This document shows positions 1 through 11,658 of a DNA stretch of 64,000 nucleotides, piece by piece. The stretch is from Syncephalis fuscata (lineage: Eukaryota > Zoopagomycota > Zoopagomycetes > Zoopagales > Piptocephalidaceae). A program made the translations under genes and the position numbers. Where the stretch lies: positions 682,001-746,000 of the forward strand of contig JAHLTZ010000009.1 in the NCBI GenBank assembly GCA_025786725.1. The letters run 5' to 3'. Numbering within the stretch: position 1 is the stretch's first letter; each line of letters begins with the position of its first letter. The notes beneath the pieces were generated by a model. It searched no databases, was not told where the DNA came from, and was given only the letters and a program-made list of their open reading frames with translations.

Positions 1-404
1 AACACAATCAAATAGCCAAGACTATAAATATAACTAATATAAATAGTAAAAAAACAATACCACAAATTAACCGGTAAGTACGACTTGTGCATAGCAATTG
101 TTACCACGCTGTTTAAAACAATCGTTTTATTTAACTGGTAGAAACACTTGGCGGTTAAATATCAGCTCTTTTAATTGACTTTTACTCTACCAAACCTTAA
201 CATAACCTTGAAGACCATTGCTTTTCCACTTCTATATTAGTGAACCAATTTTGTTTCTTGCCTGTTTACTGTTAGTTATTGCCATTAACTAGTCTATTAG
301 CCGCACTTTCTATTCAAAATATTAACGCGTCAACTCTAACCTATTCCCTTGAGTATTTATGTACTGTGTATTCCATTAACACTTCAGCCTTTAACTACAA
401 CAGA
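1..404. other. Upstream region of the RING/LRR gene
   Basis: AT-rich sequence with no convincing coding frame. A weak reading frame runs into the first exon from about position 279, but it lacks an ATG, so I treat this stretch as promoter and 5' leader. A TATA-like stretch lies near positions 20-35. Nothing else recognisable. Confidence 0.5.
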
Positions 405-3400
405 ATGCCTCGAAATGGCGAGGAAATTCTTACCGAAGCCTTTCATCGGCGAGAATACCGTTATTTAGACGACGAACAAGACTTTAACGATCATCTAGAC
501 GATGAAACAACCAATGAAGAAGACGAGAACAACCATAATGAAGAAGGCGACGACGAGAACAGTAACAACAGCAACGAGGAAGAAGACAGCCGTGTATTAG
601 GCCAGTTACACCCGAAGTCACCTTTACTCTTGGCGAATAAGACACAGTCAAATAGTCCACAGCCATTATTGTATAATAATAATAATAATAATAACACTGA
701 TGTTAATAACACTGGTGTTAGTAACAATGACATGACTCCAATTCAATTTATTGCATTATCAAATGTTACAGAAGAGCAATTATCAAGTGGCCATCATATT
801 GTTAATCAGTCCGAACAGCCAAATGCGCCCATCAATGGTCATACAAATACAAATGAACTCCATCCAACTATACCTGTTTCTATGGGCCGTTTAAGTCTAG
901 CATTGGCCGATAACTTGGCAGATACTTATATAGGTAATTTACTTACCAGTGCTGTTTATATCAAATAGTTAGTTAATGTATACATATATAATAGACAGTT
1001 ATAGTGGGCAAATATCAACGATATCCAATGCTCGAAAGCGTCAATCACTGGACTTGTCTAACCAAACAGATAAAACACAGCCTATTGATATGCCAACACA
1101 TTTAAGAGACCAAACATTATCAGATGGAAGAAGCCAATTAAGCCGCAGTCTTAGTCCATCTTTATTAATGTCTGCTACTAATAATAATAATAATAATAAT
1201 GATGATGATGATGTATCATCAAGTAATAGAATGAATGAAATGGCCACAGTATTACTTAGTGATGATGATGAAGAAGCATGTCATTTAAAACAAGGAAAAC
1301 AAATAGCACGATCAAAATCAATTCATCGTCGCTCTGCCAGTTACGGTAATCCATTACAAATATCTACTAACATAGCATCTACATTACACAATATGGCATC
1401 AGTAGACGATACGACAGACACTGCTACACCCACTACACCTACTACACCTACTACACCGCTTAAAACAAAGAAGCCTATGGACAGTAAAACCATGGCTAAA
1501 ATGAAAAGAAAATCTATTGAATTTTCCAATAATCTTACCTGTGTTATTTGCTGTGACTATTATCAACAGCCGGTGCGTCTACGTCGTTGTCGTCATTTAT
1601 TCTGTAGACCATGTATTCTAGCCTCATTGGCCCGTACAAGCACCTGTCCTATTTGTAGAACAAAGACCCGTCAACGTGATTTGGTACCATCAGTACGTAC
1701 AGGCAAACTAGTCGATGCCTACAAGTAAGATGTGATTACGCACCCCGTTGTCGATGGATTGGTCAACGCATAGCACTCGATCAACATTTAAGTGTGGACT
1801 GTCGAGAAGTATTGGTGCCATGTTCAGCGGATCCATTACATCCCGACTGCGCCGATAAATATCCACGTCGTAAAATTAATGCCCATCGACGTATTTGTCG
1901 TTGGCGTATGACACCATGTGCCTTTGGCTGTGGTGAATTATTCTATGATACACGTGCACTTACGCTTCATTGTCAACAACAGTGTTTGAATCGTACAGTG
2001 AATTGTTTGCATTGTGATGCCCAACATTTAGCACGTCATCGTGATAGACATTTACTGACTTGTCCACGCGCCATTATACCTTGTCCACATCAAGCAGCAC
2101 TGGGTACAGCAGCGGGTTGTATGGTGCGTGTAGAACGACGCGACCTGCCTTTACATTTACGGCAATGTCGATTTGAGGATATGAAAGATGTGCTGCGTGG
2201 TGTACGTATTCATTTAAATACACTTACGCGTCGCCAAAGGGCCTCTGAACTAAGATATAAAGCAGAATTACGGCGTATTACGACACTGACACTGCATAGT
2301 AGTGATTTGCGTGATACGTTTCATTTACGTAATCTGTTACGCTTTAATCCGGCTATTCGGGCCCTTCACATTCGTGACTTTCAACCAGGGCCGGCCTGGG
2401 TTCAATTAACTGAGGTACTGCAAGATAATGCATGGCCTATTCATACACTTAATCTGCATGGCAGTACTATTGAAAAGACGGGCGCGGTATTACTGGCCAA
2501 AGCACTGCGTACCAATCAGAGAACGCGTCATTTAATACTTACCGATAACGTTATTGGTGACCAAGGAGTAGAATTCCTAATGAAAGCACTAATGGAAGGC
2601 AGTCAGCCGAATCATTTGAATACAACATCTATAAACATGAATGGCTCGGCGAATACAGCGACTACATCCACCAACACGCCAACTGTTAATAACAGTAACA
2701 ATAGCAACAATAATAACCACAATAGTAATAGTAATAGTACTGGATATAGTGCGTTAAGGCATTGGCCATTTCAACGACCACAAACTACTTTGCGTGACAC
2801 CGCTACTGTTAATGGAAGACAGCCAAATCAACATTATCGACGTACATCGGCACCTGCTGAATCTACTTTACCTAACAATGGACTATCCAATACATTAGGA
2901 TCATCGCCATCAACATCGCTTGGCTCTTCTATAGGCTATCATACAATGCCCACTCAATTAGTAGCATTATCATTGGGCAATACAACATCAAATCAACATG
3001 GACGCTCTAACAGATCAACTCGTCCCACACCGGTATGGCTAGCTCAACAAGGACAAAGCACAATTTCCAATGGTATTAGCACTGCCAGTACAGCGACTAA
3101 TACTAGTGCTGCTGCCACTACTGCTACTGCTACTGGCACTAGCGCTACCGCTAATAACAATAGCAGTAATAACAATCATGGTACTGCACAGCCATGGCCA
3201 ACATTACTAGGACAGCCTGCCTCATTGCCAACTTATTTATATCATCCGCGTAATAGATTAACTACTTTATTACTAAGTGGCTGTTTATTAACTGATAATC
3301 GGCTGAATTACTAGCCCGTGGTCTATCTACACTGCCTCGCCTCCACACACTTGATCTATCATGGAATAGATTTAGACATCGAGGGGCTGAACAAATAGGC

Positions 3401-4524
3401 TATGCACTTAGTACACACCCATCATTGAGGCGGTTTAATTTCTCGGCCAATGATCTGGGCCCTAAAGGCAGTGAGGCATTGGCGGGCATGATTGGCCGTA
3501 ATGCTATTTTACGTGAACTTGATTTATCACGTAACAAGTTAGGTGGTGCTAAAGGATTAGAGGCATGTCACGGGCTCTTAGTCCATCTTTACTAAGAGCA
3601 TCACGTGGTGAAGTGGCTGCATTTAATATTGGTCCATCATCGATGATGTCACATGGACCACGTAAAAGTATTGATCACTCTACAAATTATCAACAACAGA
3701 ATATGGCCAATACAGCTAATTATACAAATCAGCAACCATCTATACCCAATAGTCGATTAAAAACAACATCAACCACCAATGCAACAAATATACGTCAACG
3801 AGCCACCTCTTCACCTAGTCTTAATTTAAATGATCTATTTATGCCACCCACCAATGATACTACTACTAATGCCAATAACAACAACAACAACAGCAGCAGT
3901 AGCAGCAGCAACAATAATAATAATAATAATATGGCATCGGTTTATTCACCATTACCACGTCGTACATCATCTGGTGGTGCAGTGACATCGATAGGTGGTG
4001 GTGCGTCAATGCATCTACCTACGAATACTACACTACGTATACTTCGATTAAATGATAATGCTATTGATGATACGGGTGCTTTACATTTATCACGGGCTCT
4101 GTTAAAACATCCAGGTTTGCGACGTATTGATTTGGCGGATAATCGTATTAGTGATATAGGCATTACCGAACTATTAGACGCCATTTATGAATCGGGTCGA
4201 CCACGTACTCTTCATATACGTGGTAACTCATCGGTGTCGCGTGAACTACAGTATGAAGTAAGTGGACTGGCTCGTGAAGCAGCCATCTACGCCGATCAAT
4301 TAGGCGAACCGATGACCGACGATGAATCATCCCCCTCGACCGATAATACCGATAGTGATAATGATGGTGACGGTGATGGTGGTAATGAAGGCAATAGCTC
4401 TTGGCTAGATGAATATGAACTAGGTGATGAATTGGATAACCTTACATTGCCAGTTTATCATTCAAGAAATGATAGAAATGGGCACACTTCCAAGAAGGAA
4501 ATGTCTACATTGTTTAAAAGATAG
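405..4524 (+). CDS. RING finger / TRAF-type zinc finger / leucine-rich-repeat protein
   Basis: The start is the ATG at 405 (MPRNGEEILTEAF). One intron, 934-994, joins in phase 1. An acidic, Asn-rich N-terminus is followed by a C3HC4 RING finger at 1540-1655 (LTCVICCDYY, CRHLFCRPCI, CPICRTKT), then Cys/His-rich TRAF-type zinc fingers (about 1735-2180). C-terminal to these is an RI-type leucine-rich repeat region (HTLDLSWNRF, ELDLSRNKLG, RRIDLADNRI), broken by long Asn/Ser/Thr spacers, and an acidic tail. RING plus TRAF fingers suggests a ubiquitin ligase or scaffold with the LRR as binding platform; that role is inferred. The frame is one base short near 1725, 3301 and 3564; each shift falls where zinc-finger or LRR homology continues in the next frame. 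Adding three bases gives 1353 codons. Homopolymeric Asn and Asp runs come from AAT, AAC and GAT repeats. I do not recognise an orthologue. Confidence 0.8.
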
Positions 4525-4654
4525 TGATGGCATTGACAAGTGATTTAAAATTATTATTATTATTATACAAAGTATAGCTTTATTTTATGTATACTATTCA
4601 ATCCAACTATTACATTATTAGCATTGTTGTTTTAAATAAATGAGTAGCAATGAA

Positions 4655-6097
4655 TTAATGTTTCCAGCCTTGTTCGTGTCCATCTACCATTTGTGGTTCT
4701 AATAAGCCGCGGAATTGCCATTGATCCAATAAAGCTGTAGTGTTAGAGGCTGTATTGAAAGATGGTGTGTAGGTCCAACGTGCACCGTATCCATCTTCGT
4801 TACGTATTTCGTAGGCAATAATATTATGCTAGAATGATTTGCTGTTTTAATTGAATGATAAATAAATATAAATACCTACTGGTAATTGGTGTAGATTACG
4901 CCACACGACACTAGCTAGAATCTTTGACAAGGCAATATTGGCCACTTTATTTTTATTATGATCGGCTTATAATAGCAATAACAATCATATTAGCTAATGG
5001 TTTTATGGTATAGTATGCACTTACATCCGGTACAAACACCCCAGAAACTTTGGCTCATATCTCGATGGCTATGTTTTGATAATGCTTTAGCACCAACAGT
5101 CAATTGACTGGGTGGCAACGATGCTCGCTTTGGTTTTCTATTACGACAATGGGTTTGTTAATGGTCAAGCTACGGTAACTAGCCAGTTACCTCGATGAAC
5201 TGGTAGAGAGGTAGCGACGGGTAAATGCCCCGATACATGTATCCAACGAAGGTGGTAGTAATAGCTGTAACGATGAAGTTAACGCCGTAGTATCTTGCAT
5301 TAAAACTGAGCCAACAGTTGTTTGTAGGCCAAGAAATGGTGCATAGTCTTTAAGGGTCAGTATCTAATTAATGCGCTTGCTCATTAGTTGGCTATAATAC
5401 TATTTCTGTATGCTATTTACTTGCATTGAATAAAAATTCAAACATTGTGCTGTGAGCCAATTGATCTTCTTCAGTTGCAGTCGTGTCGTCATTATTAATC
5501 CATAAAGGTGTATACTCATTGATGGCGGTTATAATTCTAGATATATTATAATTTTGTAATTGAATAATTATAGTCTACTTACCTTTGCTCTACAGTGCTT
5601 GTTACATTTAATAAGTGGATGTTTCTCATGGCTTTTGAAACTATAGTATTGGCATGGTCAAGGATGCAGGCTTGAGATGACTGCAAGCTAATGATCTGTT
5701 CTGCTAGCGCGTAGGCTAATGTTATATAGTGTGGTCTAGAGGATATACCAAATCTAAATGGATGAGCAATTAGTGGAAAAGTTGAGTTACTTTCAGGCGA
5801 TTCAGTAGGACATTGTTGCTCTAATAAAGTGTATAAATGTTGTTGTACATCAGTATTGTCGCTGATATTCTATATGATTTTGTTTGTAAGTAGAATAGCT
5901 GGTTGTGGTGTACCTACAGCATCAGTATCGGGTAAAGAAATAGTTGACGTATCGTAGAGTAGTTCACGGGCCAATGCACAGATAATAGAATGCGGATATT
6001 TAGTAATTTTATCAACTTCTTTATCCTGCTCCAGTGTCGACTCAAGTGCATGTTTTATTAAACGTGCTAAACGAAAAGTCAGTGTTGCGATATCCAT
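4655..6097 (-). CDS. Conserved eukaryotic protein of unknown function
   Basis: Minus-strand gene of about six exons. The start is the ATG at 6097-6095 (MDIATLTFRLARLIKHALES); an upstream TTG is not a credible start. The first intron probably begins at GTAGGT in phase 0 and removes an in-frame TAG. Recognisable blocks are FRFGISSRPHYITLAYALAE, ALSKHSHRDMSQSFWG, a KNKVANIALSKILASVVWRN helix, AYEIRNEDGYGARW and a C-terminal FRGLLEP..MVDGHEQGW. I remember this set of blocks from a family of uncharacterised fungal and plant proteins, but cannot name it. One junction near 5430-5350 does not phase cleanly, so a frame problem or a different donor is possible there. It converges on the RING/LRR gene, with 130 bp between stop codons. 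Confidence 0.6.
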
Positions 6098-6239
6098 TAT
6101 GTTTTGCAATTTAATAAAGAGTGCTGATTATTATTGACCATACATCATTGGATCTATTTTTATCACTGATCATCTTAGATGATTTGATCTATATACTATA
6201 ATTTTATTTTTCATACAGATCGTTGAATTATGGCTGTCT

Positions 6240-6530
6240 ATAGACTTTTTATTACTTATTATAGTAGAATCGATATACAATAAGAAGAGCAGGAATAGCG
6301 GTGTTGAGGTTATAGTGCATATAATGCAATGAGTGGAATGAGTCAAGTGTGTTGGAACGTATGCTGAATAGAATGTGTCTAGTGTATGACAGAATGATAT
6401 ATAGTAGTATGGATAGAACAGGAATGATATGAATGAATAGAGGCTATATGCGTACTGAATAATCGATCTATAATACTGAGTAGTTTAGACTTTAGTGTCA
6501 CTCACCACCCAGTCCCATGTTCACTGAAGT
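6240..6530 (-). mobile_element. Degenerate copy of a TIR element family
   Basis: This stretch matches, with many substitutions, the minus-strand orientation of the better-preserved element at 23271-23872. Shared landmarks are GAGTGGAATGAGTCAAGTGT, a GTGTCTAGTGTAT stretch, AGGCTATATGCGTACTG and the terminal GTGTCACTCACCACCCAGTC. No transposase is visible. It follows the start of the preceding minus-strand gene by about 140 bp. Confidence 0.6.
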
Positions 6531-7627
6531 GGATGTATAGTTCAGTTGCGCGAATATAATCAAATATAGTCATTTGCCCCCAAATTATACTATGATCAAT
6601 AGATTGCTCATAAAAACAAGTTGTGTAGTAGTGCTAAACGACCCACAACCTGTTGTGCGTTTATCTGACTTAATAGGCACGTAACAGGGCCCATGAGTTC
6701 TTTAAAGTTAAAAATAAAACAACACATGATACGCATTTATTAGTGCAATAGCACTGGCAGAAATCAATAAGACAATTGGCCAAATGAACCACCAATATTG
6801 TTAACATAAATAACGTGTTGCAGTTGTATCGGATGCAACTAATTGTGGTGTGTTAATTTTGGCAAAAAGCTATTTCTATTTAGTCAATAAAAGAAGTAGC
6901 AATAACAGCAAGGTGCCTAGAATATCCTATTTACTATTGCGATATGGCTGCACGCGGCCTTTCAAGTGGTGCGCCAAGCAATCGAGTTTTGCGACTCATG
7001 GCTTGTAAAACTGCAGCCTGCTATACCGATTGCAATGTGACTTTCAATGAACACCAATCACCACACAATAAAACACCGAGGATCGACTATTGGTGCATTG
7101 TCATTCAGCATCCTTATTATTGTTTGTATAGCCTTCAGCTACCTATACTGTCAATGTACCACGTACTATTTTTGAATTATTCATTCTGTAATAAACACTA
7201 AACTTGATTACAAGGTTTAACGAACAATGTGCATTAATTATAGCGCTATGTGCTTGGCTATTGTCAAATCGTTTATTCACTCAAAATTAGAACAAGGCAC
7301 TCGGCCATACCCGTTTTTACCGACGTGCTTCTGACAATAGGGCATACCTGCATGGCCTACGGCACAGGGTGTATTGAAGCGCGCAACCAACGTCACATTG
7401 TATATACTAACAACTGGATTTTCCACACTGTAGCACAATAAGACAAGGCGAATGAACATGCAGTTGAGCGTTTAAATAGATGCGCCATTTGCATGTCGGT
7501 TAGCGCAGTATCATTAGCTCTTCATCAATTTCGCGGATTCACCATCTTTTCTGGTACTTCCCACCAATATCTGTTTATTGTGTTCTTTGCTGTGCAAAGT
7601 CCTTTAGTTAACATTTAAATACCAACC
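6531..7627. other. Intergenic region upstream of the LPMO-like gene
   Basis: No supportable gene. Short frames at 6944-7201 and 7250-7459 have no family resemblance and no splice-consistent extension. The last 100 bases are T-rich and pyrimidine-rich, as expected for the promoter and leader of the gene starting at 7628. Confidence 0.4.
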
Positions 7628-8511
7628 ATGTATCTTTCTGCTATTACTGCTTTGACCGCTTTGTACGCCGTCTCTAGTGTATCTGGTCACGGCCATTTGT
7701 CCTACCCCCCTTGCCGTGGATGCGACAAATATAATACGGCACGCGATAGCATCAACAGCCCGCTCCTAACACCAAACCTCTGTCGTGGTGAGCCGGCCGG
7801 TGTTGTTACGACGGTTAATCATCAATTGACGCTGCAAATCGATGCCTCTGCTCCTCATGTAGGACCGTGCAGCGTTTACCTTCTTGATGAGAATCTTGGA
7901 AATCCTATCAAGGTTGCCGACAAGGAAAACTGTGCCGCACCTGTTTAGACCACTCTTGGGCCATAGATATCCCATCCGACATAACTGGCCGCAAGGTACT
8001 TCGTTGGACCTGGGAAGGTTGCCATGTCCAGCCATGTGAGAAATATGAGCAATGCTCTGATATCACAATATCGGGCGGCAATGGTGGATATACCCAGAAA
8101 CCGCCAGTTGATACTCCAGTCGCTAGTGTTTATACTCCAGCTACTGCTCCATATACACCACCATCATCACCGGCAGCCAAACCAAAGAAAGGACCAGCTA
8201 CTTTGGGAATTACACTTGGACAAGCCGATAAATATGACGACAGCGATGACGACAGCGATGTCGACAGCGACGGTGACTACAGCAGTAAGCAGCCAAGCAC
8301 CCCCGGCTCTACCTATGCACAGAAGTCGCCAAATGACGCATCTGACGCAGCTGGATGCAGCTCTGGCCAGTACACTTGTAATGGCAACAAGTTTGGTATT
8401 TGCAACGGCAAAGGCTACACTTGGTTTGGCTGTTCTCCCGGATCTATTTGCCATCAGTCCAAAGACAGCTATTATTGCGGTCCACCAAAACAACAACCTG
8501 CCTATTATTAA
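7628..8511 (+). CDS. Secreted LPMO-like protein with C-terminal chitin-binding-type module
   Basis: A signal peptide (MYLSAITALTALYAVSSVSG) ends just before HGHLSYPPCRG, which would expose an N-terminal histidine, the first ligand of a lytic polysaccharide monooxygenase copper brace. A second candidate ligand is in APHVGPCSVYLL and a candidate axial tyrosine in EKYEQCSD; VLRWTWEGCHV is the usual late strand of these domains. A Pro/Thr linker and an Asp/Ser-rich acidic stretch (about 8224-8280) lead to a Cys-rich tail (GQYTC, GICNGKGYTW, FGCSPGSICH) resembling a CBM19-type chitin-binding module. Role by family: oxidative cleavage of chitin or a related glycan outside the cell. The frame is one base short at 7944-7946 (TTT where TTTT restores it); corrected length is 294 residues. 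The exact AA family is not settled. Confidence 0.65.
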
Positions 8512-9304
8512 GCTATTACAACAATCAGCACATTAATACTAGTGTTTATAATGGCAAATAGTACTTGGTTATATCTTAAATTAACATTTAAACAAATTAG
8601 TCAATATAAAAACATTAGGCTGGCCTTTTGTTACTTGTATTGACTACTTATATCTGAACATATCTAAACGAGTAGTTAAATAAATAACTTTTTATATATT
8701 ATAAATCAACGTCATTCCATCTTTACTGTGTGCAAACTATGTAACATGTAACTTTAAATATTTATTGTAATTAACATTAATACTACTATGAAAATAAAAT
8801 AGCAATCTAAACATATAAAGTGCGCAAAAATAAAAAGGTTATTACTATTATTTTTTATTTAAAATAATCAATGATATAGCTTCTTTTACCTAAATAAAAA
8901 ACGTGCTATAAATTTGCTAAAAGTACGCAGCTACAATTCTTTAACATAATTACAAATACGATAATTATGCTTACACTTTACAAACACATTTAATGGTGTT
9001 AATTGTCGTAATAATTAAATAAAATATTACACATTTATATCGTATACTGTGTATACTTTTACTTCTAGTTAGTGTGCGTTAGTTGCTTTAACTTGTATTA
9101 TTCTACAGTTTACAACACGTGTAATACAGAGTTTGGTTGTTATATTATTTATCATTGCTACTGTTTCCTAGTACTATTGAATCAAAATCTCGCTTTATTT
9201 ACTTTAATAAAAAATAACCATCAATTACGAATAAACCAAATTGAAATTATCTTTGTTTCATGTAAAGATTAAAGCTTGCTTGATTTATGATATTTAAGCG
9301 GCTA
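8512..9304. other. AT-rich intergenic spacer
   Basis: Between the stop of the LPMO-like gene and the stop of the convergent histidine-rich precursor gene. It contains AATAAA-like polyadenylation signals for both strands (for example near 8680 and 8795). I see no coding or structured element. Confidence 0.4.
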
Positions 9305-10502
9305 TTAAAGTCCATGTCCGTCTTGCGATTTGTGCGTATCCTGCTTACGGCTTTCATGATCACGAGATGCTCCATTTTGGCCATGTTCACCATTTGGTTT
9401 CTTATACTCCATATGCTTATCAAAGAAGCCGCCTCGATGTTCTTGGTCAAATAATAGCTTTTTAAAGTCTTCATTATTCATATCGCGACGGAAACGATGT
9501 TCTTGGCCTGGTCTATGGCTTTCATGGTCACGAGATGCTTCATTTGGGCCATGTTCACCATTTAATTCCTTATGCATTTCAGGACCACGATGATCATTTC
9601 CTTGATGTTCCTTATGCTGGCCAGGGAAGCCACCTCGATGCTCTTGATCAAATGATGACTTTTTAAAGTCTTCATTATTCATATCGCGACGGAAACGATG
9701 TTCTTGGCCTGGTCTATGGCTTTCATGGTCGCGAGATGCTTCATTTGGGCCATGTTCACCATTTAATCCCTTATGCATTTCAGGACCACGATGATCATTT
9801 CCTTGATGTTCCTTATGCTGGCCAGGGAAGCCACCTCGATGCTCTTGGTCAAATGATGACTTTTTAAAGTCTTCATTATTCATATCGCGACGGAAACGGT
9901 GTTCTTGGCCTGGTTTATGGCTTTCATGGTCACGAGATGCTTCATTTGGGCCATGTTCACCATTTAATCCCTTATGCATTTCAGGACCACGATGATCATT
10001 TCCTTGATGTTCCTTATGCTGGCCAGGGAAGCCACCTCGATGCTCTTGATCAAATGATGACTTTTTAAAGTCTTCATTATTCATATCGCGACGGAAACGG
10101 TGTTCTTGGCCTGGTTTATGGCTTTCATGGTCGCGAGATGCTTCATTTGGGCCATGTTCACCATTTAATCCCTTATGCATTTCAGGACCACGATGATCAT
10201 TTCCTTGATGTTCCTTATGCTGGCCAGGGAAGCCACCTCGATGCTCTTGGTCAAATGATGGCTTTTTAAAGTCTTCATTATTCATGTCACGGCGGAGGAG
10301 CTGACCTTGGGGTAAATCATAGTGATTAAATTCACCCTTAATATTATAAAATAGAGAAGAATCTTAATGTCAAAGATTATTAATTAATGTTTATAACAGT
10401 ATGTATGTTTATATTACCTTTGGGGGTAGGCTGTGCGTATATTGTGCCAACCAGGGCAGACAATATATAAGTGGTGGCGACAAGAATGGTAAAGTTACGC
10501 AT
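9305..10502 (-). CDS. Secreted histidine-rich repeat precursor with Kex2-type processing sites
   Basis: The start is the ATG at 10502-10500, opening a signal peptide (MRNFTILVATTYILSALVG). An intron at 10306-10417 joins in phase 1 and gives PTPKGQLLRRDMNNEDF. The mature part is four nearly identical 67-residue repeats plus a shorter degenerate fifth. Each repeat opens with DMNNEDFKK, is rich in His, Gly, Glu and Gln (HRGGFPGQHKEHQG, HRGPEMHKGLNGEHG), and the full repeats end with EHRFRR. The Arg-Arg before Asp at every boundary is the signal of kexin-processed repeat precursors, so the gene may release several identical peptides. High His content could bind metal; function is unknown. The exons sum to 361 residues with no frame problem. 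No modifying enzyme of the RiPP type is recognisable nearby. Confidence 0.75.
9476..10285 (-). repeat. 201-bp tandem repeats inside the histidine-rich precursor
   Basis: Four in-frame copies of about 201 bp, differing by only a few substitutions (for example P/S before the first SF pair and K/R before PGQEH), with a fifth diverged copy at 9305-9475. Near-identity of the copies indicates recent expansion or homogenisation. Confidence 0.85.
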
Positions 10503-11658
10503 TTTGTGCTTTCGTTTGTTCTATAAACGTTGAAGTTTGAAAAAAGTGAGAGCGAAAAGCTTTATGCTGGCAGTGTGAAATCTAGCTAGAAGTGATGATG
10601 AATTGGTATTTACAAAGCTAGTGCTTATGAGTGCTTTTATAGTAGATTAATTGGCAGTCTTTCTTAGTTACTGCGTCTTGGGAAGCTGTAGAATCAATCA
10701 TAATAGAAGTGAGTTTGAAATTATAAATATCTGTAGGCATTTTAAATTCTTGGCGATATTAATAATTAATGTTGCAAGCAAACTTGTTAGCTTTTTTCAG
10801 TAAATAAAATGCAAGCTATTTTTAAATAGATAGCATTGTAAAAGTGAAATCCAAAAGTAGCTATACTAATTTATATTGTCGAGTATTAAACGGCAATGGT
10901 AGTACAAACTAGATAGCGGCATAATTAACCAACTTTGCCTATACAATAAAGCAATGCTAAAATGTTTACACTAGTGGTAATAAAGTCAAAAAAACAGTGC
11001 TTATATGGTATTCTAGTAAATTGAATAGTAATAATATTGCTATTAATTTGATTGTTGCTGTTTTTTTAATGCTACTTGAACTGATAACTAATTATACTGG
11101 TTACCCATCTAACCAAAAAAGTAACTAAATTTACTGATTCGGAGTTTATTTTTATACATTTATGGCAAAAAATATTTTTTAAATAATTGCCAAGAATTGA
11201 CATAACCGATAGATATTGTGATACCGTTGTGGTTACTTGAGACGTGTAAGAATAATAGTAAAGAAACATAGATTTAGAATTAAGCAATGCTTTTATAAAC
11301 TATCAAAGCAAGAAATAAGATAAAAGTTTAATTGCATCCAGATGAGAACCCGTCAGCTACCAATTTCTTTACCATAATACTGATGATTACATGCTCACTC
11401 TTTTGGATTTACCCCAGTAAATAGCATTTAAATTGTTTGTATTAAGTTTTTAACTAATACGTTTTATTTCTGCTAATTCTATTAAATTAAAATTACGTTT
11501 TATCTGCTTTAATAACCAAAAACGTAACAAATTTACAGCCTGTAAAAAAAGCTATTTTATTGAACAGCTTGTTTAATGTAATTTGTCTAAAATTGTTTTT
11601 GCTTTAATTGCTTAATATCCAGTAGCTCTTTTACATAAGAAATTGTGGAGATAGACAA
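10503..11658. other. AT-rich intergenic region
   Basis: Divergent side of the histidine-rich gene and downstream side of the glycosyltransferase. It includes the precursor promoter (about 10503-10620). The short frame at 11072-11287 has no support. No structured repeat seen. Confidence 0.4.

Noticed and set aside
3250-3315. A 38-nt intron (GTGGCT to TACTAG) explaining the frame change at 3301
   Set aside because: It would delete conserved LRR positions (LSGCLLTD..AELLARGL) that read through perfectly with one added base.
1725-3564. Programmed ribosomal frameshifting in the RING/LRR gene
   Set aside because: The three sites share no slippery heptamer or downstream structure that I could see, and the same defect type occurs in unrelated genes at mononucleotide runs.
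9476-10285. The histidine-rich repeats as a RiPP (dikaritin/ustiloxin) cluster
   Set aside because: Dibasic repeat boundaries fit, but no Tyr-containing short core and no DUF3328 or other modifying enzyme is recognisable nearby.
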